From Sphingomonadaceae bacterium (GTDB taxonomy: Bacteria > Pseudomonadota > Alphaproteobacteria > Sphingomonadales > Sphingomonadaceae), in contig JAFAZM010000175.1 in assembly GCA_019239785.1 (NCBI GenBank), forward strand, positions 1-7,056: a stretch of 7,056 nucleotides of DNA, in the 5' to 3' direction. The first letter of the stretch is position 1. The number at the start of each line of letters is the position of its first letter. Below are positions 1 to 5,636 of this stretch, in pieces. The notes below the pieces were generated by a model. The model made no database searches. It was not told the DNA's origin and saw only the letters and a program-made list of their open reading frames with translations. A program made the position numbers and the translations under genes.

Positions 1-590
1 TCAATTCGGACGCCTTCGATCCGGACGCCCATCTCTACCGGCCGGGCAACGTCTTCACCGACGAGAGCCAGGTCGCGATGAACGACGACAGCGACGGTCT
101 GAACTCGCGGATCAGCTACACGCCGAGCGAAAGCGGCGACTATACGCTGCGCGTGATCGGCTTCGCCGCCGACGCCCGCGGCGCCTATACAGCCGAAGCC
201 TCGATCCTTCCGCCGCTGGCGCCGCCGATCACCGCGCCGGGCCGGCAGGTGGCGGTCAACGGCTCCTGGCTGCTCTGGGAGGGCGACCTCAGCGAGACCG
301 ACGCCGATGCGGACGGCCATCATTACGACGATTATCTGATCCACATGGACGCCCACACGCCGCGCTTCATCGCGCTCGAAGGGATGGGCTTCGATCCGAT
401 GGTGCAGATCCTGCGGCCCGGCGACCGGGGCAGCGATTCGCCGAACATCCTCGATTCCGACGACGACAGCGGCGTCGGCCTCAACTCGCTGCTCGCCTTC
501 GCGCCCGACGAAGCCGGCGACTATATCGTCCGCGTCACGTCGTTCAGCGAGCATGCCAAGGGCAATTACCGGCTCTGGGTGAGCCAGTAA
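1..590 (+). CDS. C-terminal part of a secreted protein with two tandem PPC-like domains (partial at 5' end)
   Basis: The frame is open from position 3 to the TAA at 588-590, giving 195 visible residues; the start lies outside the window. The ATG at 78 falls inside the first repeat and is not the likely start. Two homologous units are visible. Each runs from an FDP...RPG segment through an acidic NDDSDG or DSDDDSG stretch and GLNS to SGDYTLRV or AGDYIVRV, ending near GAYT or GNYR. This pattern fits the bacterial pre-peptidase C-terminal (PPC) domain, a small beta-sandwich usually found at the end of secreted proteases and other exported enzymes, where it helps secretion or substrate binding and is sometimes cleaved off. 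The Asp-rich loops look able to bind calcium (inference). The catalytic part, if any, is outside the window, so the full protein's activity cannot be named. The gene converges with the methyltransferase-like gene, with an inverted-repeat element between them. Confidence 0.8.
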   Translation, partial: NSDAFDPDAHLYRPGNVFTDESQVAMNDDSDGLNSRISYTPSESGDYTLRVIGFAADARGAYTAEASILPPLAPPITAPGRQVAVNGSWLLWEGDLSETDADADGHHYDDYLIHMDAHTPRFIALEGMGFDPMVQILRPGDRGSDSPNILDSDDDSGVGLNSLLAFAPDEAGDYIVRVTSFSEHAKGNYRLWVSQ

Positions 591-599
591 GCGAACCTT

Positions 600-738
600 C
601 CCCTCCCTCTTAGGGAGGGGTCAGGGGTGGGTAGGCGAAGCGGGGCTCGATGCCCCGCTTCGGCTCCTGCTTCGGCGAATTTCAGAGGCCGGATTGCGCT
701 TGCGCACCCACCCCCGGCCCCTCCCTTTCCGGGAGGGG
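600..738. repeat. 139-bp inverted-repeat element with internal hairpins (REP/MITE-like), probable bidirectional terminator
   Basis: The outer arms, 600-632 and 706-738, are inverted copies of each other and match at 27 of 33 positions. Four of the six mismatches fall in the loop of each arm's own small hairpin, whose stem is CCCCTCCC with GGGAGGGG. The core holds a further hairpin at 636-662: an 11-bp stem including GAAGCGGGGC, with a 5-base loop. The element starts 10 bases after the stop of the PPC gene and ends 3 bases before the stop of the opposing gene, so it fills the convergent gap. CCCTCCC/GGGTGGG palindromes of this style are, as far as I know, common in the gaps of sphingomonad genomes. 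No transposase and no clear target duplication are visible. Termination of both genes is inferred from position and structure; there is no strong T-run. Confidence 0.75.
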
Positions 739-741
739 AGA

Positions 742-2073
742 TTACTCCGCGGGAGCGGGCGCCGCCGGCCGGCCCCAGCGCGGCGTCAGCTTCGCGAGCA
801 GGCGCGGGATCGGCCCGTTGCGCTCCATCCAGGCGGCATAGTCGCGATAGGCGGGATCGGCGGAGAGGTGGCGCTCCTCGGTCCGCGCGCGCCAATAATA
901 GACGCCGCTGACGAAGCCCATCACCACCGTATTGCGGATCATGTCGACGGGATTGCCGGTCGTCGCCAGGAAGGGAATCGTTCCGAACCACCAGAACAAA
1001 TTCTTGGAGAGATAGGCCGGGTGCTTGGTCCAGGCATAAGGGCCATGGGTCAGGATGCCGCGATGGGTGAGGTTGGAGAAGCGCAGCCCGAAGGCCACCG
1101 TCGCCCAGGCGTAGATCGCGGTGAGCACGACCAGCCAGGCGCCCATCGCGGCCGAGGCGAGCGGATAATCGGCGAGCCAGTCGTTCCACTGGCCGGCGCC
1201 GATATGGTAATCGAGCGGCCCGCCATTGCCCATCATGATGAACGGCGGATAGCAGATCAGGGCCGCCGTCCAGCCCGCCGCATAGGGATTGGCGGTGCGG
1301 ATATGGGCGTCGAGCGGCTTCATCGTCAGCACGTAGCCGACCGTGGCGAAGGTCACGTCGATCATGAACATCGCCGCGATCAGCCAGTTGGCGAGGTTGA
1401 CCGGGCCGGCGGCGATCCATTCCGATTCCGCGCGGATCGTCTCGGCCCAATTGCCCGGCACGATCGAGATCATGAAGGCGAGGAAGAAGCCCTTCACCGC
1501 CCACGCCCGGTAGAAATGGTGCAGCTCGGTCGGGTCGGCACGATCGCCGCGGCCGATCAGCAGCTGGCCGAAATGCCAGGCGCCGTCGCGCGGCTCGACC
1601 AGGCGCCGGTCCAGCCAGAGCACGTAGGGGATGGAGAGGACGAGCGCCGGAATGACGGCGACGCCAAGCACCTGCATGGAGAACAGATATTGCCCCTGCC
1701 AGTACCAGCGGGCGATGCAGTAGAGCGCGCCGATCACCGCCCAGATCCCCCACAGGCCGACGATCTTGGCGAGGCTGATGTCGGCGCTCTCGCGCCAGGG
1801 CCGCGGCGGGCCGTCCCAGTCGATCCCGGTCGAGGGATTGCGGTGCACCTTGTCGACGAGCAACGACCAGAGCACCATCGGCACGCCGCAGGCGAGCAGG
1901 GCGACGAGCGAGGCGAGCGGCCCCTCCATGCCATAAGCCCGCGCCACCGCGACCCAGGCGAACAGGCCGGCGAGCCCGACCACGCCCGTCATCGTGCTGA
2001 CCGCGGATCTCGGCCGCGGATCTGCCTGGAAAGCGGGGTCGATCTCGAGGCTGGAGGCGAGCGGCGCGTTCAT
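742..2073 (-). CDS. Polytopic membrane protein with isoprenylcysteine carboxyl methyltransferase (ICMT)-like C-terminal core
   Basis: The product has 443 residues and about nine or ten hydrophobic segments, roughly at 28-47, 51-73, 102-124, 129-153, 192-207, 227-251, 266-283, 305-331, 357-373 and 380-397. The C-terminal part carries the signature of the ICMT/phospholipid methyltransferase superfamily: GPYAWTKHPAY at 344-354, with His351-Pro352, then RARTEERHL around 395-403 with Glu399-Glu400, then PAYRDY. In known members these residues help bind S-adenosylmethionine in an integral-membrane enzyme. The substrate here is unknown; a lipid or another small hydrophobic acceptor is a guess. The protein is much longer than typical bacterial ICMT-like proteins (about 200 residues), and the first 300 residues form an additional multi-pass region I do not recognise. 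The ATG at 2071-2073 is preceded by no clear Shine-Dalgarno sequence. An internal Met28 is possible, but the residues before it look like an ordinary cytoplasmic leader. The gene appears monocistronic. Confidence 0.8.
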   Translation of the reverse strand: MNAPLASSLEIDPAFQADPRPRSAVSTMTGVVGLAGLFAWVAVARAYGMEGPLASLVALLACGVPMVLWSLLVDKVHRNPSTGIDWDGPPRPWRESADISLAKIVGLWGIWAVIGALYCIARWYWQGQYLFSMQVLGVAVIPALVLSIPYVLWLDRRLVEPRDGAWHFGQLLIGRGDRADPTELHHFYRAWAVKGFFLAFMISIVPGNWAETIRAESEWIAAGPVNLANWLIAAMFMIDVTFATVGYVLTMKPLDAHIRTANPYAAGWTAALICYPPFIMMGNGGPLDYHIGAGQWNDWLADYPLASAAMGAWLVVLTAIYAWATVAFGLRFSNLTHRGILTHGPYAWTKHPAYLSKNLFWWFGTIPFLATTGNPVDMIRNTVVMGFVSGVYYWRARTEERHLSADPAYRDYAAWMERNGPIPRLLAKLTPRWGRPAAPAPAE

Positions 2074-2101
2074 CGCCGAGCGGCCTAGAGGAAAGTGGTA
2101 A

Positions 2102-2119
2102 GCATCGCGTGAACGATGC
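2102..2119 (-). terminator. Small perfect hairpin in the leader of the methyltransferase-like gene
   Basis: GCATCG at 2102-2107 pairs with CGATGC at 2114-2119 across a 6-base loop. On the minus strand it lies 6 bases after the stop of a possible small ORF and about 28 bases before the ATG of the methyltransferase-like gene. It could end a short upstream transcript or shape the leader. No T-run follows, and a 6-bp stem can arise by chance, so confidence is low. Confidence 0.25.
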
Positions 2120-2125
2120 GGGCGC

Positions 2126-2254
2126 CTACCAGCGGCCGCCGGCCTCCTCGATCGCCTTGTTCACGAGCCTGTTCACCTCGGCCCGCGAGATAGCGCGAAG
2201 GTAACCGCCGCGTAAACGATCCTCTCCCGCGATTACGGAGAAAGCGGTGTTCAA
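2126..2254 (-). CDS. Possible 42-residue small ORF, or the remnant of a gene end
   Basis: On the minus strand a frame opens after a TAA and runs from a TTG (complement of 2252-2254) to a TAG at 2126-2128. The C-terminal half reads ISRAEVNRLVNKAIEEAGGR plus a final Trp, an amphipathic helix-like tail with strongly G/C-ending codons typical of real genes in this DNA. The N-terminal half has codons that are less typical here (TTA, GGA, GTA, GAT). Either this is a short gene starting with TTG, or the tail is left over from a longer gene whose front was lost. A small hairpin follows the stop, as expected of a gene end. There is no clear Shine-Dalgarno sequence at ideal spacing, only AAGAAG about 8 bases upstream. 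I do not recognise a family. Chance remains quite possible. Confidence 0.25.
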   Translation of the reverse strand: MNTAFSVIAGEDRLRGGYLRAISRAEVNRLVNKAIEEAGGRW

Positions 2255-2319
2255 GGTAAGGACTTCTTAAATCCATTCGGGAGCAAAATCGGGCCAAGGA
2301 CAAGGCGCCAAAAGGCGAT

Positions 2320-2324
2320 GAGGA
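2320..2324 (+). promoter_or_regulatory. Shine-Dalgarno sequence (GAGGA) that decides the PilZ start
   Basis: GAGGA sits 8 bases before the ATG at 2333, an ideal spacing. The in-frame ATG at 2318 has only AAGG two bases upstream, too close, or CAAGG 12 bases upstream. The downstream ATG is therefore the better start. Confidence 0.55.
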
Positions 2325-2332
2325 AAGACGAG

Positions 2333-2962
2333 ATGTTTGTCGAGGATCGTGCCGTGGAAACGGGTTTCTCCTTCTCGAACGCTGTGCCGCTGCCGCCGGA
2401 GCGCCGGGCCGACGAACGACTGATCAAGATCCTTCGGGTCGGCACCCTGATCATCGACGGCCGCCGCGAGCTTTGCCTGATCCGCAACATCTCCGCCGGC
2501 GGCGTCATGGCGCACGTTTATTCGCCTCTGTCGCCGGGCCAGAAGGTGACGGTCGAGCTGAAGGCGACGCAGCCGGTCTCGGGCCACGTCGTCTGGATCC
2601 GCGAGGCCAATGCCGGCATCCAGTTCGACGCGCCGGTCGACGTCGCCGAACTGCTCGCCAACCCCCAGGTGCTCGACAATGGCTGGCGGCCGCGCACGCC
2701 GCGGGTCGAGATCGACCGGATGGCGACCCTGCGCGCCGGCGCCCGCACCTACTGGGTCCATGCCCGCGACATCTCGCAGAGCGGGGTCAAGGTCGAGACC
2801 GACCATCCGCCGGCGACCGACACCGAGGTGGTGGTCGCGCTCGAAGGCTTCCGTCCGCTGCCCGGCGTGGTGCGCTGGAGCACCGAGGCGAGCTGCGGCA
2901 TCGCCTTCAACCAGCTGATCCCGTTCGGCGAGCTGATCGACTGGCTGAAGCGCGAGGGGTGA
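2333..2962 (+). CDS. Tandem PilZ-domain protein (probable c-di-GMP receptor)
   Basis: The product has 209 residues from the ATG at 2333, or 214 from the in-frame ATG at 2318. Two PilZ-like units are visible. Unit 1 (about residues 23-107) has RADER (Arg25 and Arg29, the RxxxR motif), then NISAGG (Asn52, Ser54, Gly57, the [D/N]xSxxG motif), then a VVWIRE...GIQF strand pair. Unit 2 (about 122-205) has DISQSG (Asp146, Ser148, Gly151) and VVRWSTEASCGIAF, but its arginine motif reads RVEIDR, with four residues between the arginines instead of three. PilZ domains bind cyclic di-GMP through these two motifs and pass the signal to motility, polysaccharide export or biofilm functions. There is no signal peptide or membrane segment, so it is presumably cytosolic. 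Unit 1 looks fully competent and unit 2 possibly altered. The gene stands alone, divergent from the methyltransferase-like gene and convergent with the TIR gene; no output partner is adjacent. Confidence 0.88.
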   Translation: MFVEDRAVETGFSFSNAVPLPPERRADERLIKILRVGTLIIDGRRELCLIRNISAGGVMAHVYSPLSPGQKVTVELKATQPVSGHVVWIREANAGIQFDAPVDVAELLANPQVLDNGWRPRTPRVEIDRMATLRAGARTYWVHARDISQSGVKVETDHPPATDTEVVVALEGFRPLPGVVRWSTEASCGIAFNQLIPFGELIDWLKREG

Positions 2963-3013
2963 GCGGGAGCTCCCTCCGGGCACGCCTGCAGAATCCACTC
3001 CGTTCTTTTTCTT

Positions 3014-3099
3014 CGTCATTCCCGCGAAAGCGGGAATCCAGGCCGCCTAAGCGACTGATACCGGAGTAGTTCTGGATTCCCGCTTTCGCGGGAATGACG
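3014..3099. repeat. Perfect 28-bp inverted repeat with dRS3-like palindromes, in a convergent gap
   Basis: The arm at 3014-3041 is the exact reverse complement of the arm at 3072-3099, with a 30-base spacer between them. Each arm contains its own 20-base palindrome (3018-3037 and 3076-3095): an 8-bp stem ATTCCCGC/GCGGGAAT closing a four-base loop, GAAA in one orientation (a GNRA-type tetraloop) and TTTC in the other. The palindrome fits ATTCCC-N8-GGGAAT, the pattern described for dRS3 repeats in Neisseria; similar repeats are widespread in proteobacteria. The element lies 51 bases after the PilZ stop and 10 bases beyond the TIR gene stop, where it could end transcription from both sides. It carries no coding sequence. 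A 2-base TT flanks both ends, too short to claim a target duplication. Confidence 0.85.
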
Positions 3100-3109
3100 T
3101 TGGGACCCG

Positions 3110-4627
3110 CTATTCGGGGAAATCCGCCGCCAGCGTCCGAAAGGCGAGGCTGCGCAGGAACAGAGTCTCCCCGGTCAGCCAATCCTGGCGCAGCAGGTTC
3201 TCGTCGCCGAAATCGATCGCGAGCCATTGCCGGATCAGCGGGCGCAGCTCGCGGCGCTGGCTGCCGTCCGCCTGCTTGTAGGCCATGATCGACGCCGCGC
3301 CGATCCAGGGCGCGGCGGGATGGCGGTAATCGTCGAAGAAGCGGCCGCCGGTGGTGAGCGGGACATAGGCGCCGGAGGCGAACTGCTCGGTCGCCGCCGG
3401 CAAGGCGGCGGCGGAGCGGATGAAGGCGTCGGCGGCATGGCTGTCGCCCGCCTCGCCGGCCACCCGCGTCGCCACCGTCGCATAAGCGGCGAAGACGAGA
3501 TTCTCGGTGCGCCGGTCGTTGTTCGGATAGTCGGACCAATGGGCGCCTTCGGGCGGGCCGCGGTTCAGCCAGACGATCGCGCGATGGATCGCCGCGTTGA
3601 CGGCGCCCGCCTGGGCCGCGGGCACGATCCCGGCGCGCCGCGCCTCGGAAAGGGCGATCGCCATCAAAGCGGTCGGATGGACCGCGGCATTCTCGTTCGA
3701 GCGGACCGCGTTCAGGCTGATCATCCACCAGCCCTCCGGGTGCTGGGCGGCGAGCACCGTCTCCAGCAGCCGCGCCGGGATCGGCCGGCGCAGCCGCGCG
3801 GCGGCGAGGATCACCCAGGCATTGGCGATGCTGTGCGGGATGGAATCCGAATAATAGCAGCCGCACTCCTGGTTCTCGACGGTGCGGAGATAGGCGAAAT
3901 AGCGATCGCCGAGCGTCCGTCCCTCGTCCGGCGCGGCCGCGAGCAGCTGGCCCGCGCCCCAGGCCCAGCTCGAGCCCATCATCGCCTGGTCGCCCGACAG
4001 ATCGTTCTCGGCGGCGCGCGCGACCCGCTGCCGCGCCAGGGTCTCGGCGTTTACCGACTCCGCGACCTGCGCGTGGGAAACCGGCGGCGTGTTCGGGAAG
4101 AGGATGAAGACCAAGGTCGGCCAGGCGAAGAAGAGGGCGATCGCGACGAGCAGGGCGCCGGCGCCGAGGCCGATCAGCAGCCTGCGGCGCGGCCGCCGGC
4201 GGCGGGGCGCGGGCGCAGCGCCGGCGCCGGCCTCGCCAATCCGGGCGCGGACCTCGGCCAGCAATTTCTCGCGTACGGCGTTCAGCTGACGCTGGCTGCG
4301 GCCGATCATCAGCGCCTGGACCATGAACAGGCCCATCGGGAAGTCGGTCGGCGCGAGCTCGTCGACCATCAACGGCAGTAGCTTGCCGGCCTCCCGGGCG
4401 ATGATCGCCTCGTGGCGGACGTTGGGCGAGGCGACGCTGGCCTTGGTCCAGAGCACGACGACGAGCTTCGCGCCGGTGAGCTGGTCGCGGATCCAGCTGT
4501 CCCAGTCCCGCCCGGCCGGCGTCGACTGGTCCCAGAACACGTCGTAGCCGGCCTCCTGCAGCAGGTCGCGCAGGCGCAAGGCGACCGCGCGGTCCTTGCT
4601 CGAATAAGAGATGAAGATGTCGGTCAG
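3110..4627 (-). CDS. TIR-domain protein with one membrane segment and a C-terminal alpha/alpha-toroid-like domain
   Basis: The product has 505 residues, read from a CTG at 4625-4627. The in-frame TTG at 4577-4579 would remove the first TIR strand. Residues 3 to about 115 form a TIR domain: DIFISYSSKDR (3-13), a loop WDQSTPAGRDW (32-42), VVVLWTKASVASPNVRHEA with Glu73 in the place of the NADase glutamate, and LLPLMVD. The usual Trp before this Glu is Asn. An Arg-rich stretch (142-149) precedes one hydrophobic segment (150-177), so by the positive-inside rule the TIR is cytosolic and residues 187-505 are periplasmic. That part is helical, with QHPEGWW (295-301) matching the QW motif (QxxxGxW) of terpene cyclase/prenyltransferase toroids and a weaker YKQADGS unit. 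No clear cyclase active-site motif is seen. Cys255 and Cys257 lie close together. Bacterial TIRs often cleave NAD+; activity, ligand and role here are inferred. Confidence 0.82.
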   Translation of the reverse strand: MTDIFISYSSKDRAVALRLRDLLQEAGYDVFWDQSTPAGRDWDSWIRDQLTGAKLVVVLWTKASVASPNVRHEAIIAREAGKLLPLMVDELAPTDFPMGLFMVQALMIGRSQRQLNAVREKLLAEVRARIGEAGAGAAPAPRRRRPRRRLLIGLGAGALLVAIALFFAWPTLVFILFPNTPPVSHAQVAESVNAETLARQRVARAAENDLSGDQAMMGSSWAWGAGQLLAAAPDEGRTLGDRYFAYLRTVENQECGCYYSDSIPHSIANAWVILAAARLRRPIPARLLETVLAAQHPEGWWMISLNAVRSNENAAVHPTALMAIALSEARRAGIVPAAQAGAVNAAIHRAIVWLNRGPPEGAHWSDYPNNDRRTENLVFAAYATVATRVAGEAGDSHAADAFIRSAAALPAATEQFASGAYVPLTTGGRFFDDYRHPAAPWIGAASIMAYKQADGSQRRELRPLIRQWLAIDFGDENLLRQDWLTGETLFLRSLAFRTLAADFPE

Positions 4628-4632
4628 GCCCG

Positions 4633-4637
4633 CCTCC
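4633..4637 (-). promoter_or_regulatory. Shine-Dalgarno sequence (GGAGG) before the CTG start of the TIR gene
   Basis: On the minus strand, GGAGG is followed by 5 bases (CGGGC) and then CTG ACC GAC ATC. An in-frame TAA lies just upstream at 4640-4642, so no ATG, GTG or TTG is available that keeps the TIR N-terminus. This supports initiation at CTG. Confidence 0.55.
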
Positions 4638-4698
4638 GCTTACGGCTCGGAGGCCTAATCCAGACTGCGGCTTTTTTCCAGCCGGTGCAAGCTTGTAG

Positions 4699-4737
4699 AC
4701 TATCCTCCCCGTCCGCGCAGCGGATGGGGAGGATAGT
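4699..4737. terminator. Strong 18-bp-stem hairpin between the DUF3592 and TIR genes
   Basis: The arm at 4699-4716 pairs with 4720-4737 across a 3-base loop (GCA in plus orientation). Seventeen of 18 positions are Watson-Crick; the other is G-U in plus-strand RNA and A-C in minus-strand RNA. On the minus strand the hairpin begins 6 bases after the DUF3592 stop, the expected place for its terminator. No T-run follows directly. It may be a repeat copy used as terminator or for 3'-end protection. The rest of the 116-base gap shows no convincing promoter for the TIR gene. Confidence 0.6.
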
Positions 4738-4743
4738 TCACGG

Positions 4744-5550
4744 TCAGCGCGTGAACGTCGCGGTGCCGCTCGGCCCGCCGGGGGAGCTGACGCTGCCGGA
4801 GAGGTGCGACGGCCCCTGGAAGGCCAGGTCGAAATTGTCCGGCGAATAATCGCCCGTGCCTTCGGTCATCCGCGCATTGGCGCAGCGGACCAGGACCCGG
4901 CTGCGGTTGCGGGTCAGGGTGCAGTCCTCGACGGCGCGGCGGCGGCCGTCCTGGCCCTGATAGGTCACGCTGAGCGGGCCGGCGCCGTGGACCGCGTCCA
5001 GCTCGCCTTCATAGACCTGGCCCTGCACCTCGAAGCGGACCTGCCAGCGGCCGGAGACGTCGGCGCTGAACACGCCCTGCACGGCCAGGACCACGATCGC
5101 GACGCCGCCCAGGAACAGCAGGCCGCAGCCGATCGCCGCGATCAGCAGATTGGCGCCGACCTTGCCGGGCTCAAGCACCGAATCGTCGGGATTGTCGGGG
5201 TTGTAGCGGACCTGGACCGTCGCGCCGACCGGATAGGGCTTCAGCATCTTCTCGATGCCCCCGCGCGTCTTCGCGGAGGGCATGCCGAAGCGCAGCCGGT
5301 TCCCTTCGCGCTCGCGGCCGTTCACGACATAGGTGTAGCGCACGGCGGGGGAATAATAGGAATAGCGGTTATAGGTCTGGGTGCCGCCCCGCAGCACCGC
5401 GTCGGCAGCGACGATCTTGCCAGGCGCGCTCAGCCAGCGCTCGGCCGCCGCGCGCTGTGCGCTGGCGCGGCGATGCGCCAGCCCGGCCCAGAGCCCGCCG
5501 ACCAGGCCGATCAGCAGGATGAAGATGCCGAGATAGCCGAGTGAATCCAT
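4744..5550 (-). CDS. DUF3592-type membrane protein with a C-terminal extracytoplasmic beta domain
   Basis: The product has 268 residues. Two hydrophobic segments are visible, at about 5-25 and 132-160. Between them (about 35-130) lies a DUF3592-like domain: SAPGKIV, then YYSPAVRYTYVVNGRE, then PVGATVQVRYNPDNPDDSVLEPG, where the YNP (116-118) and the following acidic and Ser/Leu residues are typical. The function of DUF3592 proteins is not established. After the second segment, residues 163-268 form a strand-rich domain beginning SGRWQVRFEVQGQVYEGEL, with Cys210 and Cys223 possibly forming a disulfide; I do not recognise it. If both segments cross the membrane, the DUF3592 domain and the C-terminal domain lie on opposite sides. 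The ATG at 5548-5550 has a G-rich stretch about 10 bases upstream that may serve as ribosome binding site. The gene lies 86 bases downstream of the tRNA and could be read from the same promoter. A strong hairpin follows its stop. Confidence 0.75.
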   Translation of the reverse strand: MDSLGYLGIFILLIGLVGGLWAGLAHRRASAQRAAAERWLSAPGKIVAADAVLRGGTQTYNRYSYYSPAVRYTYVVNGREREGNRLRFGMPSAKTRGGIEKMLKPYPVGATVQVRYNPDNPDDSVLEPGKVGANLLIAAIGCGLLFLGGVAIVVLAVQGVFSADVSGRWQVRFEVQGQVYEGELDAVHGAGPLSVTYQGQDGRRRAVEDCTLTRNRSRVLVRCANARMTEGTGDYSPDNFDLAFQGPSHLSGSVSSPGGPSGTATFTR

Positions 5551-5636
5551 GACGCGACGCCCCCCGCCCCCTGTGACCGGGCGGTACTAGGCCCGCCAAA
5601 TGGCTCTGAGTAAAGGGGGATTCTTGGCGCGGAGGC

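Noticed and set aside
566..1753. 395-codon minus-strand ORF overlapping the methyltransferase-like gene
   Set aside because: It lies in a different frame of the same strand and runs through the repeat element; low-complexity Arg/Ala/Gly composition.
694..2088. Long plus-strand ORF (464 codons) opposite the methyltransferase-like gene
   Set aside because: It is a high-G+C antisense frame rich in Arg, Gly, Asp and His, without domain-like sequence. The minus strand encodes a clear membrane protein with family motifs.
2085..2303. 72-codon minus-strand ORF in the divergent gap
   Set aside because: Arg-rich with no gene-like codon bias; another frame of the same strand has the better-looking small ORF tail.
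2221..2317. Promoter for the PilZ gene
   Set aside because: TTCAAG at 2250-2255 has no acceptable -10 box at 16-18 bases; the A/T-rich patch at 2264-2272 is too close. Nothing convincing.
3014..3099. CRISPR array or integron attC
   Set aside because: There are only two copies, inverted rather than direct, with no regular spacers, no cas genes and no attC core sites.
3227..4381. Long plus-strand ORF (384 codons) opposite the TIR gene
   Set aside because: Antisense shadow with no recognisable domain, while the minus strand has TIR motifs and a membrane segment.
3110..5550. A TIR/DUF3592 anti-phage defence operon
   Set aside because: A strong hairpin separates the genes, and no known defence partner (for example ThsA, Sir2, nuclease or Argonaute) is in the window. 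The surrounding genes look like ordinary chromosomal genes.
5578..5629. Rho-independent terminator downstream of the tRNA
   Set aside because: The two candidate hairpins have a long loop or a short stem and no T-run, so they are mentioned only under the tRNA.
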